A stretch of DNA of 64,000 bases from JACXVD01 sp020446665 (GCA_041396905.1 JAWKXQ010000002.1:62001-126000), one strand, 5' to 3'. Shown: positions 44,455-53,796, counted from the first letter of the stretch. The notes: generated from the sequence alone by a model not told the origin. Numbers and translations: made by a program.

Positions 44455-45642
44455 CTACAAAGCCTCAAGCCCGGAGCAGTAGCAGCCCCACGCTTCCATC
44501 AGCTTCACCCGCGCGCCCGGATTCTCCGGCGTGCCGAGGTAAGTCGTGCGGCGATAAGCGGCCTGGACCGCATCGGGCGTCTTATGCGCCAGCGCCGCTT
44601 CGACAACCGCATTAGGGAAGCCTTCGTTCGCCGCCCAGTCGGTAAAGCTTGAGCGGAAACCGTGAACGTGGAAGGGCTCCTGCATGTCGCGCATGACCTT
44701 GAGCAGCGTCATGTTGGACATCGCCTTGCCGGTCATGCCGGGGAAGACAACTTCGGCTCCCTCCATCTGCATTGCGTCTGCCTTCGCAATTACCGCCAGG
44801 GCCGCTTCTGAAAGCGGCACGATGTGCGCCCTGCTACGCTTCATGTGTTCTGCTGGGATTGTCCAAAGGCGCTGGTCCAGATCGAATTCGTCCCATTTCG
44901 CAAGACGAACCTCCTGCGAGCGAACGCCGGTCAAAATGAGCAGGGCGAGCGCCAAACGCGAATAGGATGGCTTGCGACGCAGCGCGGTAAGGAATGAAGG
45001 AACGGCGACATTTGGCATGGCCTTGCGATTTGCCGGTTTCTTGACCTGTCGCGGCAGCCCTCGCCCCGCTTTCAGGCTACTGTTGCCCGACGGAGCCTCC
45101 GTGGACCTCCAACCCTTGGCATGGGAGTAGTCCAGCACCGCGCAAATCCGGTTGCGGACCTGGCGGGCTGTTTCGGGGATTTCCTGCCAGATCGGCGTGA
45201 GGACCGAGATGATGTCCGCAGCGGTAATTCCACCAGTGGTCATGTCGCCCAGCTTCGGGAAGGCGTAGTTCTCCAGACTTGCGAGCCACTGGCGACCGTA
45301 GACATCACTCTTCCAGCCAGCCTCATTCTCAGAGTGATATTGGGTAGCGGCTTCGCGGAAGGTGACCTTGGCGGCTTCCTCGTCCTTCCGCTCCGTCAGC
45401 ACGTCACGCTTCTCAACCTTTACCGCCTTACGGAGAACGGCAGCTTTCGCGCGCGCCTCGGCCAGCGTAACCAGCTTTGCGCTACCCACGCCGATATCTC
45501 GTCGCCTACCATCCTGTTGGAGTCGCAAATTCCAGTAGGCACCCCCGCGTTTGTCCACTTTCAGGAATAATCCGTCACCGTCCTGATAGGTGCCCGGATT
45601 CGCCAAGGCTGCCTTGACCGCTACCGCCGTGAGTTTGCCCAT
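44455..45642 (-). CDS. int: Tyrosine integrase, P4/CP4-57 type
   Basis: A 395-residue site-specific recombinase. It has an N-terminal DUF4102 arm-binding domain (KAALANPGTYQDGDGLFLKV), a central SAM-like core-binding domain, and a catalytic domain with R in TGVRSQEVR, H-x-x-R in VHGFRSSF, H in LAHKTPD and the tyrosine nucleophile in AAYRRTTYL. Start 45642 (MGKLTAVAV). It is placed 175 bp from the tRNA-Tyr 3' end, as usual for tRNA-targeting islands. It catalyses integration and excision; no excisionase is adjacent, but AlpA-like proteins are encoded at the other end. Interval 44203-44454 shows no gene. Confidence 0.92.
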   Translation of the reverse strand: MGKLTAVAVKAALANPGTYQDGDGLFLKVDKRGGAYWNLRLQQDGRRRDIGVGSAKLVTLAEARAKAAVLRKAVKVEKRDVLTERKDEEAAKVTFREAATQYHSENEAGWKSDVYGRQWLASLENYAFPKLGDMTTGGITAADIISVLTPIWQEIPETARQVRNRICAVLDYSHAKGWRSTEAPSGNSSLKAGRGLPRQVKKPANRKAMPNVAVPSFLTALRRKPSYSRLALALLILTGVRSQEVRLAKWDEFDLDQRLWTIPAEHMKRSRAHIVPLSEAALAVIAKADAMQMEGAEVVFPGMTGKAMSNMTLLKVMRDMQEPFHVHGFRSSFTDWAANEGFPNAVVEAALAHKTPDAVQAAYRRTTYLGTPENPGARVKLMEAWGCYCSGLEAL

Positions 45643-45817
45643 TGCTCTACCCCCACACTTTTCGGGACCGAGTTGCGAAACCAAAGTGTGGGGGTAAGCC
45701 ACTTTACCCCCACATTACCCCCACACTTGGTTCCGGTTGCAGGCAAATTGCAGCGGACAAATGCGGACGGTAAGGGCGATAATACCTGTGGTTTTCTGCG
45801 ATTTCTAGGGCTTTTCG

Positions 45818-45865
45818 GGATGTGCTGAGAAAGGGCGGTGGTGGACAGGGCTGGATTCGAACCAG
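45818..45865. repeat. Attachment site, tRNA-proximal copy
   Basis: Covers the 3' end and 3' flank of tRNA-Tyr. Pairs with the copy at 31640-31683 and defines the island boundary next to the integrase. Confidence 0.82.
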
Positions 45866-45924
45866 CGTACGCTTGCGCGGGCAGATTTACAGTCTGCTGC
45901 CTTTAACCACTCGGCCACCTGTCC
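45839..45924 (-). tRNA. tRNA-Tyr (GTA)
   Basis: Class II tRNA on the minus strand: acceptor GGACAGG/CCTGTCC, anticodon loop CTGTAAATC with anticodon GTA, long variable arm CCGCGCAAGCGTACG, T arm TGGTTCGAATCCA and encoded CCA. It is intact and is the target site of the island. Confidence 0.96.
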
Positions 45925-46077
45925 ACACCGTTGCCGGAGGCGGGAATATCCCGCTGGTTGAAGCGAACCAGTAATGGCTCGCCCTGCCGAGAGGCGCCCC
46001 TTTGGCGAAGCGGCGCTTGCCTGTCAATGGGGCGACTGGCAGGAGGACCAAGAAGAAGCATCTGGAAGGACTAAGGA

Positions 46078-46872
46078 ATGGCCAAAGGCCAGAATAAACG
46101 GGCACTCCGTGGGCGCGCGGGGCGCATGCAAGGTGGACGCGGCAGCGGTCGGGCGAGCAGCGGGCATGTGCGGCTATGGGGCCGCCATGCCGTGGAAGCC
46201 GCGCTGAAAAACCCTAATCGCAGCCATCGAAAATTATGGGCAACGCGCGAGGGAATCGACAGCCTTGATGGTGAATTGCCGCCAGATTTCCCGGTCGAAT
46301 ATGCCGATGTGGCTGACCTTGCCCGGCTGGTTTCGCGTGATGCGCCACATCAGGGGCTGGTGCTCGAATGCGAGCCACTGGAAGATAAATTCCTCGATGA
46401 AGTCATGTCTGGCGAGGCGGGCCGCCCTCTGGTGATCCTCGATCAGGTCACTGACCCGCATAATGTTGGTGCCATCCTGCGCTCAGCGGCCGCCTTCAAT
46501 GCAGCGGCAATCGTGACACAGGATCGGCATGCACCGCCCGAATCAGGCGTGGTGGCAAAATCGGCGTCAGGCGCATTGGAGATCGTTCCCTGGGTGCGTG
46601 TGGTAAACCTTGCCCGCGCGCTCGATGAAATGGCCGAAGCCGGGTATTGGCGGATCGGCCTGGCAGGCGAAGCAGAAGCGACCCTGGCTGAGGCACTGCC
46701 CGCCGGTCCTGTAGCGCTTGTGCTTGGCGCGGAAGGGGAAGGCATGCGGCATAATATTGGCGCTCATTGCGATGCGCTGGCCCGCCTGCCGATCAGCAAT
46801 GCAATGGAAAGCCTGAATGTTTCCAATGCCGGTGCCATCGCGCTCTATGCGGTGGCGACTCGTTCTGAATAA
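46078..46872 (+). CDS. rlmB: TrmH-family RNA 2'-O-methyltransferase (RlmB-like)
   Basis: A 264-residue SPOUT methyltransferase. A basic low-complexity N terminus (RGRAGRMQGGRGSGR) precedes the substrate-binding domain (LWGRHAVEAALKNPNR) and the knotted catalytic domain with DQVTDPHNVGAILRSAAAF and LVLGAEGEGMR, ending ISNAMESLNVSNAGAIALYA. The family methylates G2251 of 23S rRNA (RlmB) or tRNA Gm18 (TrmH); the extra N-terminal domain favours RlmB. Confidence 0.88.
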   Translation: MAKGQNKRALRGRAGRMQGGRGSGRASSGHVRLWGRHAVEAALKNPNRSHRKLWATREGIDSLDGELPPDFPVEYADVADLARLVSRDAPHQGLVLECEPLEDKFLDEVMSGEAGRPLVILDQVTDPHNVGAILRSAAAFNAAAIVTQDRHAPPESGVVAKSASGALEIVPWVRVVNLARALDEMAEAGYWRIGLAGEAEATLAEALPAGPVALVLGAEGEGMRHNIGAHCDALARLPISNAMESLNVSNAGAIALYAVATRSE

Positions 46873-46884
46873 GGGGAATGACCT

Positions 46885-47745
46885 ATGACGCAGTATTTCT
46901 CGCCGCGCCGCCTCGCCATTGGAGCGATGGCCGCTATGGGGGCTGTCTTGCTCAGCGGCTGCATGATCTTGCCCGGCAAGTTCGTATCTGAATTGATGAT
47001 CATGAAGGATGGTCGCTTTTCCTATAGCTATCAGGGCGACATCCATATTCTATCCATGAGCAAGCTGGCGCAGATGGGCTCGCAGATGGAAGGCGGCGAA
47101 TTCACGCCTGACAGTTGCTATGATGAAGAGACATATGCCGACCGCGAATGCACAGCAGAAGAACTCGCCCAGCAAAAGGCCGACTATGACGAGCGCATGG
47201 CGGGCAAGGCTGAGCGCGACGCCAAGGAAGCCGAGCAGATGCAGGCGATGTTTGGCGGGGTTGATCCTTCCGATCCCGCTTCTGCCGACGAACTGGCCAA
47301 GCGTATAGAGCGCCAGGCGGGCTTTCGCAGCGTGACGCACAAGGGCGACGGGCTGTTCGAGGTTGATTACCGCATCGAAGGCGTGCTGTCTTATGACTTC
47401 GTCTTCCCGACCTTCGAACGTTTCCCCATGACCAGCTATTTCGTCATGGCTGGTCGTCGCGATGATGGAGCCGTGCGGATTGACGCGCCCGGCTTTGCCC
47501 CGGCTGCAGGCAATCCGATGCAGGGCATGATGGGCGGAATGAACCGGGCAGGCGGAAATGACGCCAAGATGCCACCCATGCCGGTCATTGACGGGAGCTT
47601 TGCCATTGTCACCAATGGCGATTTGCTGGCCAACAACACCGATGAAGGCGCAGTGATTGACGGGAATGGCCTGAAGCGCCTCGAATGGAAGATTGACCAG
47701 TCAACCACGGCAGCACCGACGGCCCTGATCCAGCTGGATCGCTGA
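46885..47745 (+). CDS. Conserved lipoprotein of unknown function
   Basis: A 286-residue lipoprotein with lipobox LLSGC (Cys26). The mature part has SELMIMKDGRFSYSYQGDIHILSM, an acidic helical stretch around CYDEETYADRECTAEELAQQK with two cysteines, and a methionine-rich NPMQGMMGGMNRAGG segment. No characterized domain is recognised. It lies 12 bp after rlmB and ends at a strong bidirectional terminator. Probably anchored to the outer membrane; no sorting aspartate is seen at +2 (Met). Confidence 0.75.
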   Translation: MTQYFSPRRLAIGAMAAMGAVLLSGCMILPGKFVSELMIMKDGRFSYSYQGDIHILSMSKLAQMGSQMEGGEFTPDSCYDEETYADRECTAEELAQQKADYDERMAGKAERDAKEAEQMQAMFGGVDPSDPASADELAKRIERQAGFRSVTHKGDGLFEVDYRIEGVLSYDFVFPTFERFPMTSYFVMAGRRDDGAVRIDAPGFAPAAGNPMQGMMGGMNRAGGNDAKMPPMPVIDGSFAIVTNGDLLANNTDEGAVIDGNGLKRLEWKIDQSTTAAPTALIQLDR

Positions 47746-47756
47746 GGCCGGACACA

Positions 47757-47800
47757 AGAAAACGCCGCGCTGGCCCAGGGCTGGCGCGGCGTTTCTTTTT
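47757..47800. terminator. Bidirectional rho-independent terminator
   Basis: AAGAAAACGCCGCGC then GGCCCAGGGC-containing loop, GCGCGGCGTTTCTTTTT: a 10-bp GC-rich stem with an A tract before it and a T tract after it. It serves the rightward lipoprotein gene and the leftward hupB gene (stop at 47846). Confidence 0.9.
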
Positions 47801-47845
47801 GGCAGGGGGGAGGCGAACCACCCTGCCCAATTGCGAAAACGCGTC

Positions 47846-48118
47846 TTAGTTGACGGCGTCCTTCAGACCCTTGCCAGCCTTGAACTTCGGCTGGTTGGAA
47901 GCCTTGATTTCCATCGGCTCGCCAGTGCGCGGGTTACGACCGGTCGAAGCTTTGCGCTTTGCGACAGAGAAAGTGCCGAAACCGACCAGGCGAACTTCGT
48001 CACCCTTCGAAAGCGCCTTGGTGATGGCGTCGAACACGCCTTCTACTGCGCTCGAAGCATCGCTCTTGGAAAGGCCGCTCGAATCGGCAACCGCGCTGAT
48101 CAGATCATTCTTGTTCAT
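47846..48118 (-). CDS. hupB: HU-family DNA-binding protein
   Basis: A 90-residue HU protein: MNKNDLISAVADSSGLSKSDAS start, GFGTFSVAKRKASTGRNPRTGE (the beta-arm with the RNPRTG tip) and KFKAGKGLKDAVN end. It bends and compacts chromosomal DNA as a dimer. It follows lon in the same orientation across a 271-bp gap, as in many proteobacteria. That gap shows no other gene. Confidence 0.96.
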   Translation of the reverse strand: MNKNDLISAVADSSGLSKSDASSAVEGVFDAITKALSKGDEVRLVGFGTFSVAKRKASTGRNPRTGEPMEIKASNQPKFKAGKGLKDAVN

Positions 48119-48389
48119 TATGGGAAACCCCCTACCGTTGGTAATGCAAATTTGAACTCGGTGAATCGCCTCTCCGATGGGCCGGGAATTGAGACGAGTT
48201 TGCCCCCTAAGTCAAAGGCAAAAAGGCCGGAATCGAGCGGTTTCCTGCCTATTTCACAGATTTTACGACCAATTGAGTGCCTCGACTTGCAATGGACAGG
48301 TGCCGGTCACGCAAACGAAGCGCCAATGGCATCGCGAGTCGCTGCGTTGCAGCATGAACGATGCTGCAAAGCCGGCCTATCCGCGCACA

Positions 48390-50786
48390 TCAATGGGCCG
48401 TCTGCCCTGCCCCGTCCGGAACATTATGAGGCGCCGGCTGGCTCGCCAGATCGTCGGCCTCGCTCCATTCAATCGGCTCCAGCTCTGCCACCAGTGCGCG
48501 CTCCAGCACCTGATCGACATGGCTGACCGGAATGATTTCCAGCCCCTGTTTGATATTGTCCGGGATCTCCGCCAGATCCTTCACATTCTCTTCAGGGATA
48601 AGCACGGTCTTGATCCCGCCGCGCAGCGCCGCCAGCAGCTTTTCCTTCAGGCCGCCAATTGCCAGCACGCGCCCGCGCAAAGTCACTTCGCCCGTCATCG
48701 CCACATCGGGGCGCACCGCCACGCCTGACAGGGTCGAGACGATGGAAGTCACCATGCCGATGCCCGCGCTCGGCCCATCCTTGGGCACGGCCCCTTCCGG
48801 CAGATGGATATGGATATTCTTGCGCTGGAAAAGCGACGGCTTGATGCCATAGGCCGGGCTGCGCGCCTTCACGAAGCTGAACGCGGTGGCGATGCTCTCA
48901 GTCATCACTTCACCCAGCTTGCCGGTCGATTTGATCTCACCGCGACCGGGCGTGGTGACGCTTTCAATGGTCAGCAATTCGCCGCCCACTTCGGTCCAGG
49001 CAAGGCCAGTGACTGCGCCAATCTGCGCCTCATCCTCGCTCTCGCCATGCTTGAATTTGCGCACCCCGGCAAAATCACCGAGATTGTCCGGCGTGATGGA
49101 AATGCTCTTTGTTTCTTTCTCGAGAATCTTGCGCAGCACCTTACGCGCCAGCCGGGCAATTTCCCGCTCCAGCGTGCGCACGCCCGCCTCGCGGGTGTAG
49201 TAACGGATCAGATCGCGCAGGCCCTCTTCGGTCAGCTCAAACTCACCCTTGCGCAGGCCGTGCTGCTTGATCTGCTTGGTCAGCAAGTGCCGCTGAGCAA
49301 TTTCGACCTTTTCATCTTCCGTATAGCCTTCCAGCCGGATGATCTCCATCCGGTCGAGCAAAGGCTGCGGCAGGTTCAGGCTGTTGGCCGTACAGACAAA
49401 CATCACGTCTGACAGGTCGATGTCGATTTCCAGATAGTGATCCTGGAACTTGGCATTCTGTTCCGGGTCCAGCACTTCGAGCAGCGCGCTGGCCGGATCG
49501 CCCCGGAAGTCCTGACCCAATTTGTCAATCTCGTCGAGCAGGAACAGCGGGTTGCTCTTCCCCGCCTTCTTCAGATTGGTGACGATCTTGCCCGGCAGCG
49601 AGCCAATATATGTCCGCCGATGGCCGCGAATTTCCGCTTCATCGCGTACGCCGCCCAGCGACTGGCGCACGAATTCGCGCCCTGTCGCGCGGGCGATGGA
49701 CTTGCCCAGCGACGTCTTGCCCACACCGGGCGGGCCGACGAGGCACAGGATCGGCCCCTTCAGCTTGTTGGTACGTGCCTGCACCGCGAGATATTCGACG
49801 ATCCGGTCCTTGACCTTCTCCAGCGCGTAATGATCCGCATCGAGGATCTCCTGCGCCTTGCCAATATCCTTCTTCACCCGGCTTTTCTGACCCCAGGGCA
49901 GGCCCAGCAGCACATCCAGATAATTGCGGATCACAGTCGCTTCCGCGCTCATCGGCTGCATGCTCTTGAGCTTTTTCAGCTCGGCATTGGCCTTGTCACG
50001 CGCTTCTTTCGACAGTTTGAGACCGTCAATCTTCGCCTGCAATTCGGCGATTTCATCGCCATCTTCGCCATCGCCGCCACCCAGCTCGTTCTGGATCGCC
50101 TTCAATTGTTCATTGAGGTAATATTCGCGCTGGGTCTTTTCCATTTGCCGCTTCACACGGCCACGGATCTTGCGCTCCACCTGCAGCACAGACAGCTCGC
50201 CTTCCATGAAGGACATGACCATTTCCAGCCGCTTGAGCGGGTCTGGCTCGGTCAGCAGCGCTTGCTTGTCAGACACTTTGGCATTGATGGAGGACGCAAC
50301 CGCATCGGCCAGCTGCCCGGCATCGTCCAGTTCCTTCAATTCGTCGCCAGCGCCCTCGCCCAGCTTCTTGTTGAGCTTGGCATATTCGGCAAACTGATCG
50401 GCCACGCTGCGCATCATGGCGGTGACTTCGCTGCCGGAAGCTGTGCTTTCCGGCAACAGCTCGACCTGCGCCACCACCAGATCGCCCTCTTCCCGCATCG
50501 ATTCCAGCTGCGCGCGCCGGGTCCCTTCGACCAGCACACGCACGGTGCCGTCAGGAAGCTTGAGCAGCTGCAGCACCTGAGCCACCACGCCGACATCATA
50601 GAGATCATCCACCGCCGGATCGTCACAGCCCGGATCGAGCTGTGCGAGCAGGAAAATGTCCTTGCTGTCTTCCATCGCCGCTTCCAGCGCGGCAACGGAT
50701 TTCTCACGCCCGACAAACAGCGGGACGACCATACCGGGGAAGACGACAATGTCGCGCAGGGGCAGGAGAGGGTAGAGCTGGCTCAT
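48390..50786 (-). CDS. lon: ATP-dependent protease Lon
   Basis: A 798-residue LonA protease. The N-terminal substrate domain begins LYPLLPLRDIVVFPGMVVPLFVGR; a long coiled helical linker follows; the AAA+ module has Walker A GPPGVGKTSLG and the SLGGVRDEAEIRGHRRTYIG sensor region; the C-terminal protease has the catalytic serine in PKDGPSAGIGM and a downstream lysine (LRGGIKTVLIP region). It degrades misfolded and regulatory proteins in the cytoplasm. A possible heat-shock promoter lies upstream. Confidence 0.97.
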   Translation of the reverse strand: MSQLYPLLPLRDIVVFPGMVVPLFVGREKSVAALEAAMEDSKDIFLLAQLDPGCDDPAVDDLYDVGVVAQVLQLLKLPDGTVRVLVEGTRRAQLESMREEGDLVVAQVELLPESTASGSEVTAMMRSVADQFAEYAKLNKKLGEGAGDELKELDDAGQLADAVASSINAKVSDKQALLTEPDPLKRLEMVMSFMEGELSVLQVERKIRGRVKRQMEKTQREYYLNEQLKAIQNELGGGDGEDGDEIAELQAKIDGLKLSKEARDKANAELKKLKSMQPMSAEATVIRNYLDVLLGLPWGQKSRVKKDIGKAQEILDADHYALEKVKDRIVEYLAVQARTNKLKGPILCLVGPPGVGKTSLGKSIARATGREFVRQSLGGVRDEAEIRGHRRTYIGSLPGKIVTNLKKAGKSNPLFLLDEIDKLGQDFRGDPASALLEVLDPEQNAKFQDHYLEIDIDLSDVMFVCTANSLNLPQPLLDRMEIIRLEGYTEDEKVEIAQRHLLTKQIKQHGLRKGEFELTEEGLRDLIRYYTREAGVRTLEREIARLARKVLRKILEKETKSISITPDNLGDFAGVRKFKHGESEDEAQIGAVTGLAWTEVGGELLTIESVTTPGRGEIKSTGKLGEVMTESIATAFSFVKARSPAYGIKPSLFQRKNIHIHLPEGAVPKDGPSAGIGMVTSIVSTLSGVAVRPDVAMTGEVTLRGRVLAIGGLKEKLLAALRGGIKTVLIPEENVKDLAEIPDNIKQGLEIIPVSHVDQVLERALVAELEPIEWSEADDLASQPAPHNVPDGAGQTAH

Positions 50787-50849
50787 AAGCTGTTCTTTTC
50801 CATTTGTGCGCGGGGTTCACTTCATGGCGAACCGCCTGACTTGCGCCGA

Positions 50850-50877
50850 ATATGGGGAGCGAGGCGCCGGGTCGCAA
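50850..50877 (-). promoter_or_regulatory. Possible sigma-32-type promoter of lon
   Basis: On the minus strand TTGCGAC (50871-50877), 13-base spacer, then CCCCATAT (50850-50857), resembling the heat-shock -10 CCCCAT. It lies 64-91 bp upstream of the lon start. The -35 match is weak. Confidence 0.3.
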
Positions 50878-51025
50878 TGGCAAGGATGGCCGGAATTGTG
50901 GATTTGAAGTCAGCGAGCCGCCCGCTTCTGCTGGGTTAAAACAGGCGATCAGGCTCGCGAATTCACCCATGATGCAAATAAGGATGCGAGGTCGACCCCT
51001 GTCCAGCAAGGTGCAGGAAGTGGCC

Positions 51026-51367
51026 TTACCCCATGCCCGGCAGATTGAACCCCGCAGGCAGGCCCATGCCGCCCTGAATGCGCTGCATTTCTTCGTTGGT
51101 CTTGCGGTCAGCCTTGTCACGCGCATCGTTGAAGGCAGCGGTCACGAGGTCTTCAACGATCTGCTTTTCTTCCGGCTTCATCAGGCTGTCATCAATGCTG
51201 ACGCCGAGAATTCGGCCCTTGGCGGTTGCGCGAACCTTTACCAGCCCGCCGCCAGCCGCACCTTCCACTTCGATCGCGTCAAGCTTGGCCTGCGCTTCGC
51301 CCATTTGCTGCTGGATGGTTTCCGCTGCTTTCTGCGCGGCCTGGATCATCTCTTCCATCGATTTCAT
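51026..51367 (-). CDS. YbaB/EbfC nucleoid-associated protein
   Basis: A 113-residue DNA-binding protein of the YbaB family: helical N terminus MKSMEEMIQAAQKAAETIQQ, VEGAAGGGLVKVRATAKGRI beta core, SIDDSLMKPEEKQIVEDLV and a final helix, with a Met/Gly-rich end. It lies 18 bp after dnaX, the standard dnaX-ybaB(-recR) order; recR is not here. Confidence 0.92.
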   Translation of the reverse strand: MKSMEEMIQAAQKAAETIQQQMGEAQAKLDAIEVEGAAGGGLVKVRATAKGRILGVSIDDSLMKPEEKQIVEDLVTAAFNDARDKADRKTNEEMQRIQGGMGLPAGFNLPGMG

Positions 51368-51385
51368 CGGTCTGTCCTGACTTGC

Positions 51386-53197
51386 CTAGCCCCATTTGCG
51401 GCCGGCACCTGCCGCCGCCTGGGTTTCTTCATCAAATTCCGCATCGGGGAATGCCTCGAATGTGGCCTTCACCAGCGGATGTTCAAGCATCTGGTCATGC
51501 GCAGCCTGCTGATTGGCTTCCTGAGCCTCCACCAGCGTGGGCGCACCGCCCTCTGCAACTTCCTCCAGCTGCCAGCGTTCCCCGGTCGCCGCCATCAGCG
51601 CATCGCGCAATTGCGGGCCGACATCGTCCCGAAACTGCGAAGCGCGCGCATAACGCAGCAGGCCCGGAGCCAGTTCCACCACCCGCAATTGCATCTTCAT
51701 GATGCTGGCCGCAAGCGGTTGCCCGGCATGATCCACCTGATCGATCAGCGCGGCCCAGTCTGGTGCCGGGGTGTGGCTCTGCGCTTGCGCCGTGGATGCG
51801 TCACCACCGGCAGTGGCCGGGGCATGGGCCGGGCTATTGGCCATTGCCGCTCCCTTTGCCGCCAGTTCCTCCAGCTTCTTCACCAGGCCGCCCGGATCGG
51901 GCATATCCGCTGCATGGAGCGTACGCAGCAGCGCCATCTGTGCCGCTACCAGCTGGTCCGGCGCCTGCCGTGTCTCGTCATGCCCCTTGAGCAGAAGCTG
52001 CCATAGCCGGTGCAATTGGGCGGGTTTCATTCGGCCAGCCCATTCGGCCAGTTCCGCGCTTTCTTCCGGCGTTGGCGCATCCGGTTCCCCGCCGCTGACC
52101 TGCGCCAGAGTGATCCGGTGGGTGAAATCCATCAGCCCGCGCATCAACGCCAGCGGCTCCACGCCCAGCGCATATTGATCTGCTATCGAAGCCAGCAGCG
52201 CCTTGGCATCGCCTTCCAGCAGATGCGCAAACAGCCGCCTGCGCGCGCCCTTGTCGGCGAGACCCAGCATGTCACGCACACGCTCTGCCGTAACCTTGCC
52301 ATCCGTGTCGAGATCCGCATGGGCAATGGCCTGATCAAGGATCGAGAGCCCATCGCGCACGGAACCTTCAGCTGCTGCGGCGACCATATGCAGCGCCTCT
52401 GGCTCTGCTTCGACCTGTTCCTGTTCGCACACCCATGCGAAGTGACTTTGCAGCAATTCGGCCGGGATGCGTCGCAAATCGAAACGCTGGGTGCGGCTGA
52501 GCACAGTGACGGGCAGCTTTTCCACCTCGGTGGTGGCGAAAAGGAATTTCACATGGGCGGGCGGCTCTTCAAGTGTCTTGAGCAAGGCATTGAAAGCATT
52601 GCGCGAGAGCATGTGAACTTCGTCGATAATGTAGATCTTGTAGCGCGCGCTGACCGCGGCATAGCGCACCGCTTCGATGATCTCGCGCACATCGTCCACG
52701 CCGGTATGGCTGGCGGCGTCCATCTCGATCACATCGATATGGCGCCCCTCCGCAATCGCGGTACAAGGTTCGCACTGGCCACAGGGGTCGATGGTGGGGC
52801 CGCCCTGCCCATCCGGCCCGATGCAGTTCAGCGCCTTGGCAATCAGCCGAGCGGTAGAGGTCTTGCCCACCCCGCGCACGCCGGTCATCAGGAAGGCATG
52901 GGCCAGCCGGTCGCGCTTGATCGCATTGGCCAGCGTGCGCACCATCGGTTCCTGCCCGATCAGTTCGCTGAAGGTCTGCGGGCGATATTTGCGCGCCAGC
53001 ACGCGATAGGGCTGATTGGCAGCCGGGGGCGCGGGCGTCGCTGCCGGAGCTGGCTCAACCGGCTCGGCGGGCGTAGCAGGCGCATCGCCAAACATGGCAG
53101 ACTGACCCGCAGCCTCCAGCTCGGCAGCTGATGGCGCAGCTTCCTGCTCCTCCTCGTCCCAAGGGGGCGGGCCTGAATTATCCGGTGAATCACCCAT
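51386..53197 (-). CDS. dnaX: DNA polymerase III subunit gamma/tau
   Basis: A 603-residue clamp-loader ATPase. An unusual acidic N-terminal extension (about 60 residues, Pro/Ala/Glu-rich) precedes YRVLARKYRPQTFSELIGQE. Walker A is GVRGVGKTST, the four-cysteine zinc site includes CGQCEPC, Walker B/DExx reads IYIIDEVHML, and SRTQRF follows. The C-terminal third, after domain III, is a tau-like Ala/Gln-rich region. Start 53197 (MGDSPDNSG) is chosen. I see no clear slippery frameshift signal for a separate gamma form. Confidence 0.95.
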   Translation of the reverse strand: MGDSPDNSGPPPWDEEEQEAAPSAAELEAAGQSAMFGDAPATPAEPVEPAPAATPAPPAANQPYRVLARKYRPQTFSELIGQEPMVRTLANAIKRDRLAHAFLMTGVRGVGKTSTARLIAKALNCIGPDGQGGPTIDPCGQCEPCTAIAEGRHIDVIEMDAASHTGVDDVREIIEAVRYAAVSARYKIYIIDEVHMLSRNAFNALLKTLEEPPAHVKFLFATTEVEKLPVTVLSRTQRFDLRRIPAELLQSHFAWVCEQEQVEAEPEALHMVAAAAEGSVRDGLSILDQAIAHADLDTDGKVTAERVRDMLGLADKGARRRLFAHLLEGDAKALLASIADQYALGVEPLALMRGLMDFTHRITLAQVSGGEPDAPTPEESAELAEWAGRMKPAQLHRLWQLLLKGHDETRQAPDQLVAAQMALLRTLHAADMPDPGGLVKKLEELAAKGAAMANSPAHAPATAGGDASTAQAQSHTPAPDWAALIDQVDHAGQPLAASIMKMQLRVVELAPGLLRYARASQFRDDVGPQLRDALMAATGERWQLEEVAEGGAPTLVEAQEANQQAAHDQMLEHPLVKATFEAFPDAEFDEETQAAAGAGRKWG

Positions 53198-53301
53198 GGG
53201 CCCCAATCTAGGTGCGCCGCGCAGGCTTGTCGAATGCGAAGGCGCTTGACATTTCAGTTGCAAATTGAAATTCTTTTGCCAACACGCAGGAGGCTTTCCC
53301 C

Positions 53302-53784
53302 ATGACGATCCGCGCAGGGCGCTTTGCCGCCGATTTTTCCGGCCCGCTGGTGGTTTTCATCATCGGCATGCGGATCAATCATTTCCACAAGATTGGCAAA
53401 TGGTGGCCCGTGGCCCGCTCCATGCGGCCCATGATCGAGGAATTATCGCGCCAGCCGGAGAGCGGGTTTCTGGGGGCCGAAACCCTCTTTCAGAACCTGC
53501 GCACGGTGATGCTGGTGCAATATTGGCGCGATTTTGACAGTCTGGAGGCCTATGCGCGCGACCGGGAGCAATTGCATCTGCCCGCCTGGACCGCCTTCAA
53601 CAAAGCCATCGGCAATGACGGGACCGTGGGCATATTTCACGAAACCTACACGGTGCAGGCCGGACAATATGAAACGATTTACGGCAATATGCCGCCCTTT
53701 GGCCTGGGTAAGGTAGCCGGGCTGGTGCCCGCGACGGGATCACGCAGCGCCGCACGCACGCGGATGCAGGTTACGGCAGAATAG
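53302..53784 (+). CDS. DUF4188 family protein
   Basis: A 160-residue protein that resembles the DUF4188 (monooxygenase-like, ferredoxin-fold) family: VVFIIGMRINHFHKIGKWWPV, QYWRDFDSLEAYARDREQLHLPAW and VGIFHETYTVQAGQYETIYGNMPPFGLGK. Family members resemble antibiotic-biosynthesis-type monooxygenases; the substrate is unknown. It stands alone, divergent from dnaX, with AGGAGG upstream of its start. Confidence 0.78.
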   Translation: MTIRAGRFAADFSGPLVVFIIGMRINHFHKIGKWWPVARSMRPMIEELSRQPESGFLGAETLFQNLRTVMLVQYWRDFDSLEAYARDREQLHLPAWTAFNKAIGNDGTVGIFHETYTVQAGQYETIYGNMPPFGLGKVAGLVPATGSRSAARTRMQVTAE

Positions 53785-53796
53785 AGGAAAAAGGAG

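Larger units (their letters stand above)
31640..45865. mobile_element. Genomic island integrated at tRNA-Tyr
   Basis: About 14.2 kb bounded by an imperfect direct repeat of the tRNA-Tyr 3' end (31640-31683 and 45818-45865). A tyrosine integrase lies next to the tRNA and reads inward. Inside are two AlpA-like regulators, TraC/TraD-like proteins, an oriT-like sequence, a broken relaxase, a restriction-modification enzyme and a KAP NTPase. There are no type IV secretion genes, so it would be a mobilizable element, not self-conjugative. Base composition drops in the KAP NTPase gene. Confidence 0.88.

Noticed and set aside
44296..44652. Rightward 118-codon open frame overlapping the integrase end
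   Set aside because: Half of it is antisense to the integrase C terminus and no domain or ribosome-binding site supports it.
51386..53197. Programmed frameshift for a gamma form of DnaX
   Set aside because: I did not find a convincing A6-type slippery heptamer with a downstream hairpin in the coding strand.
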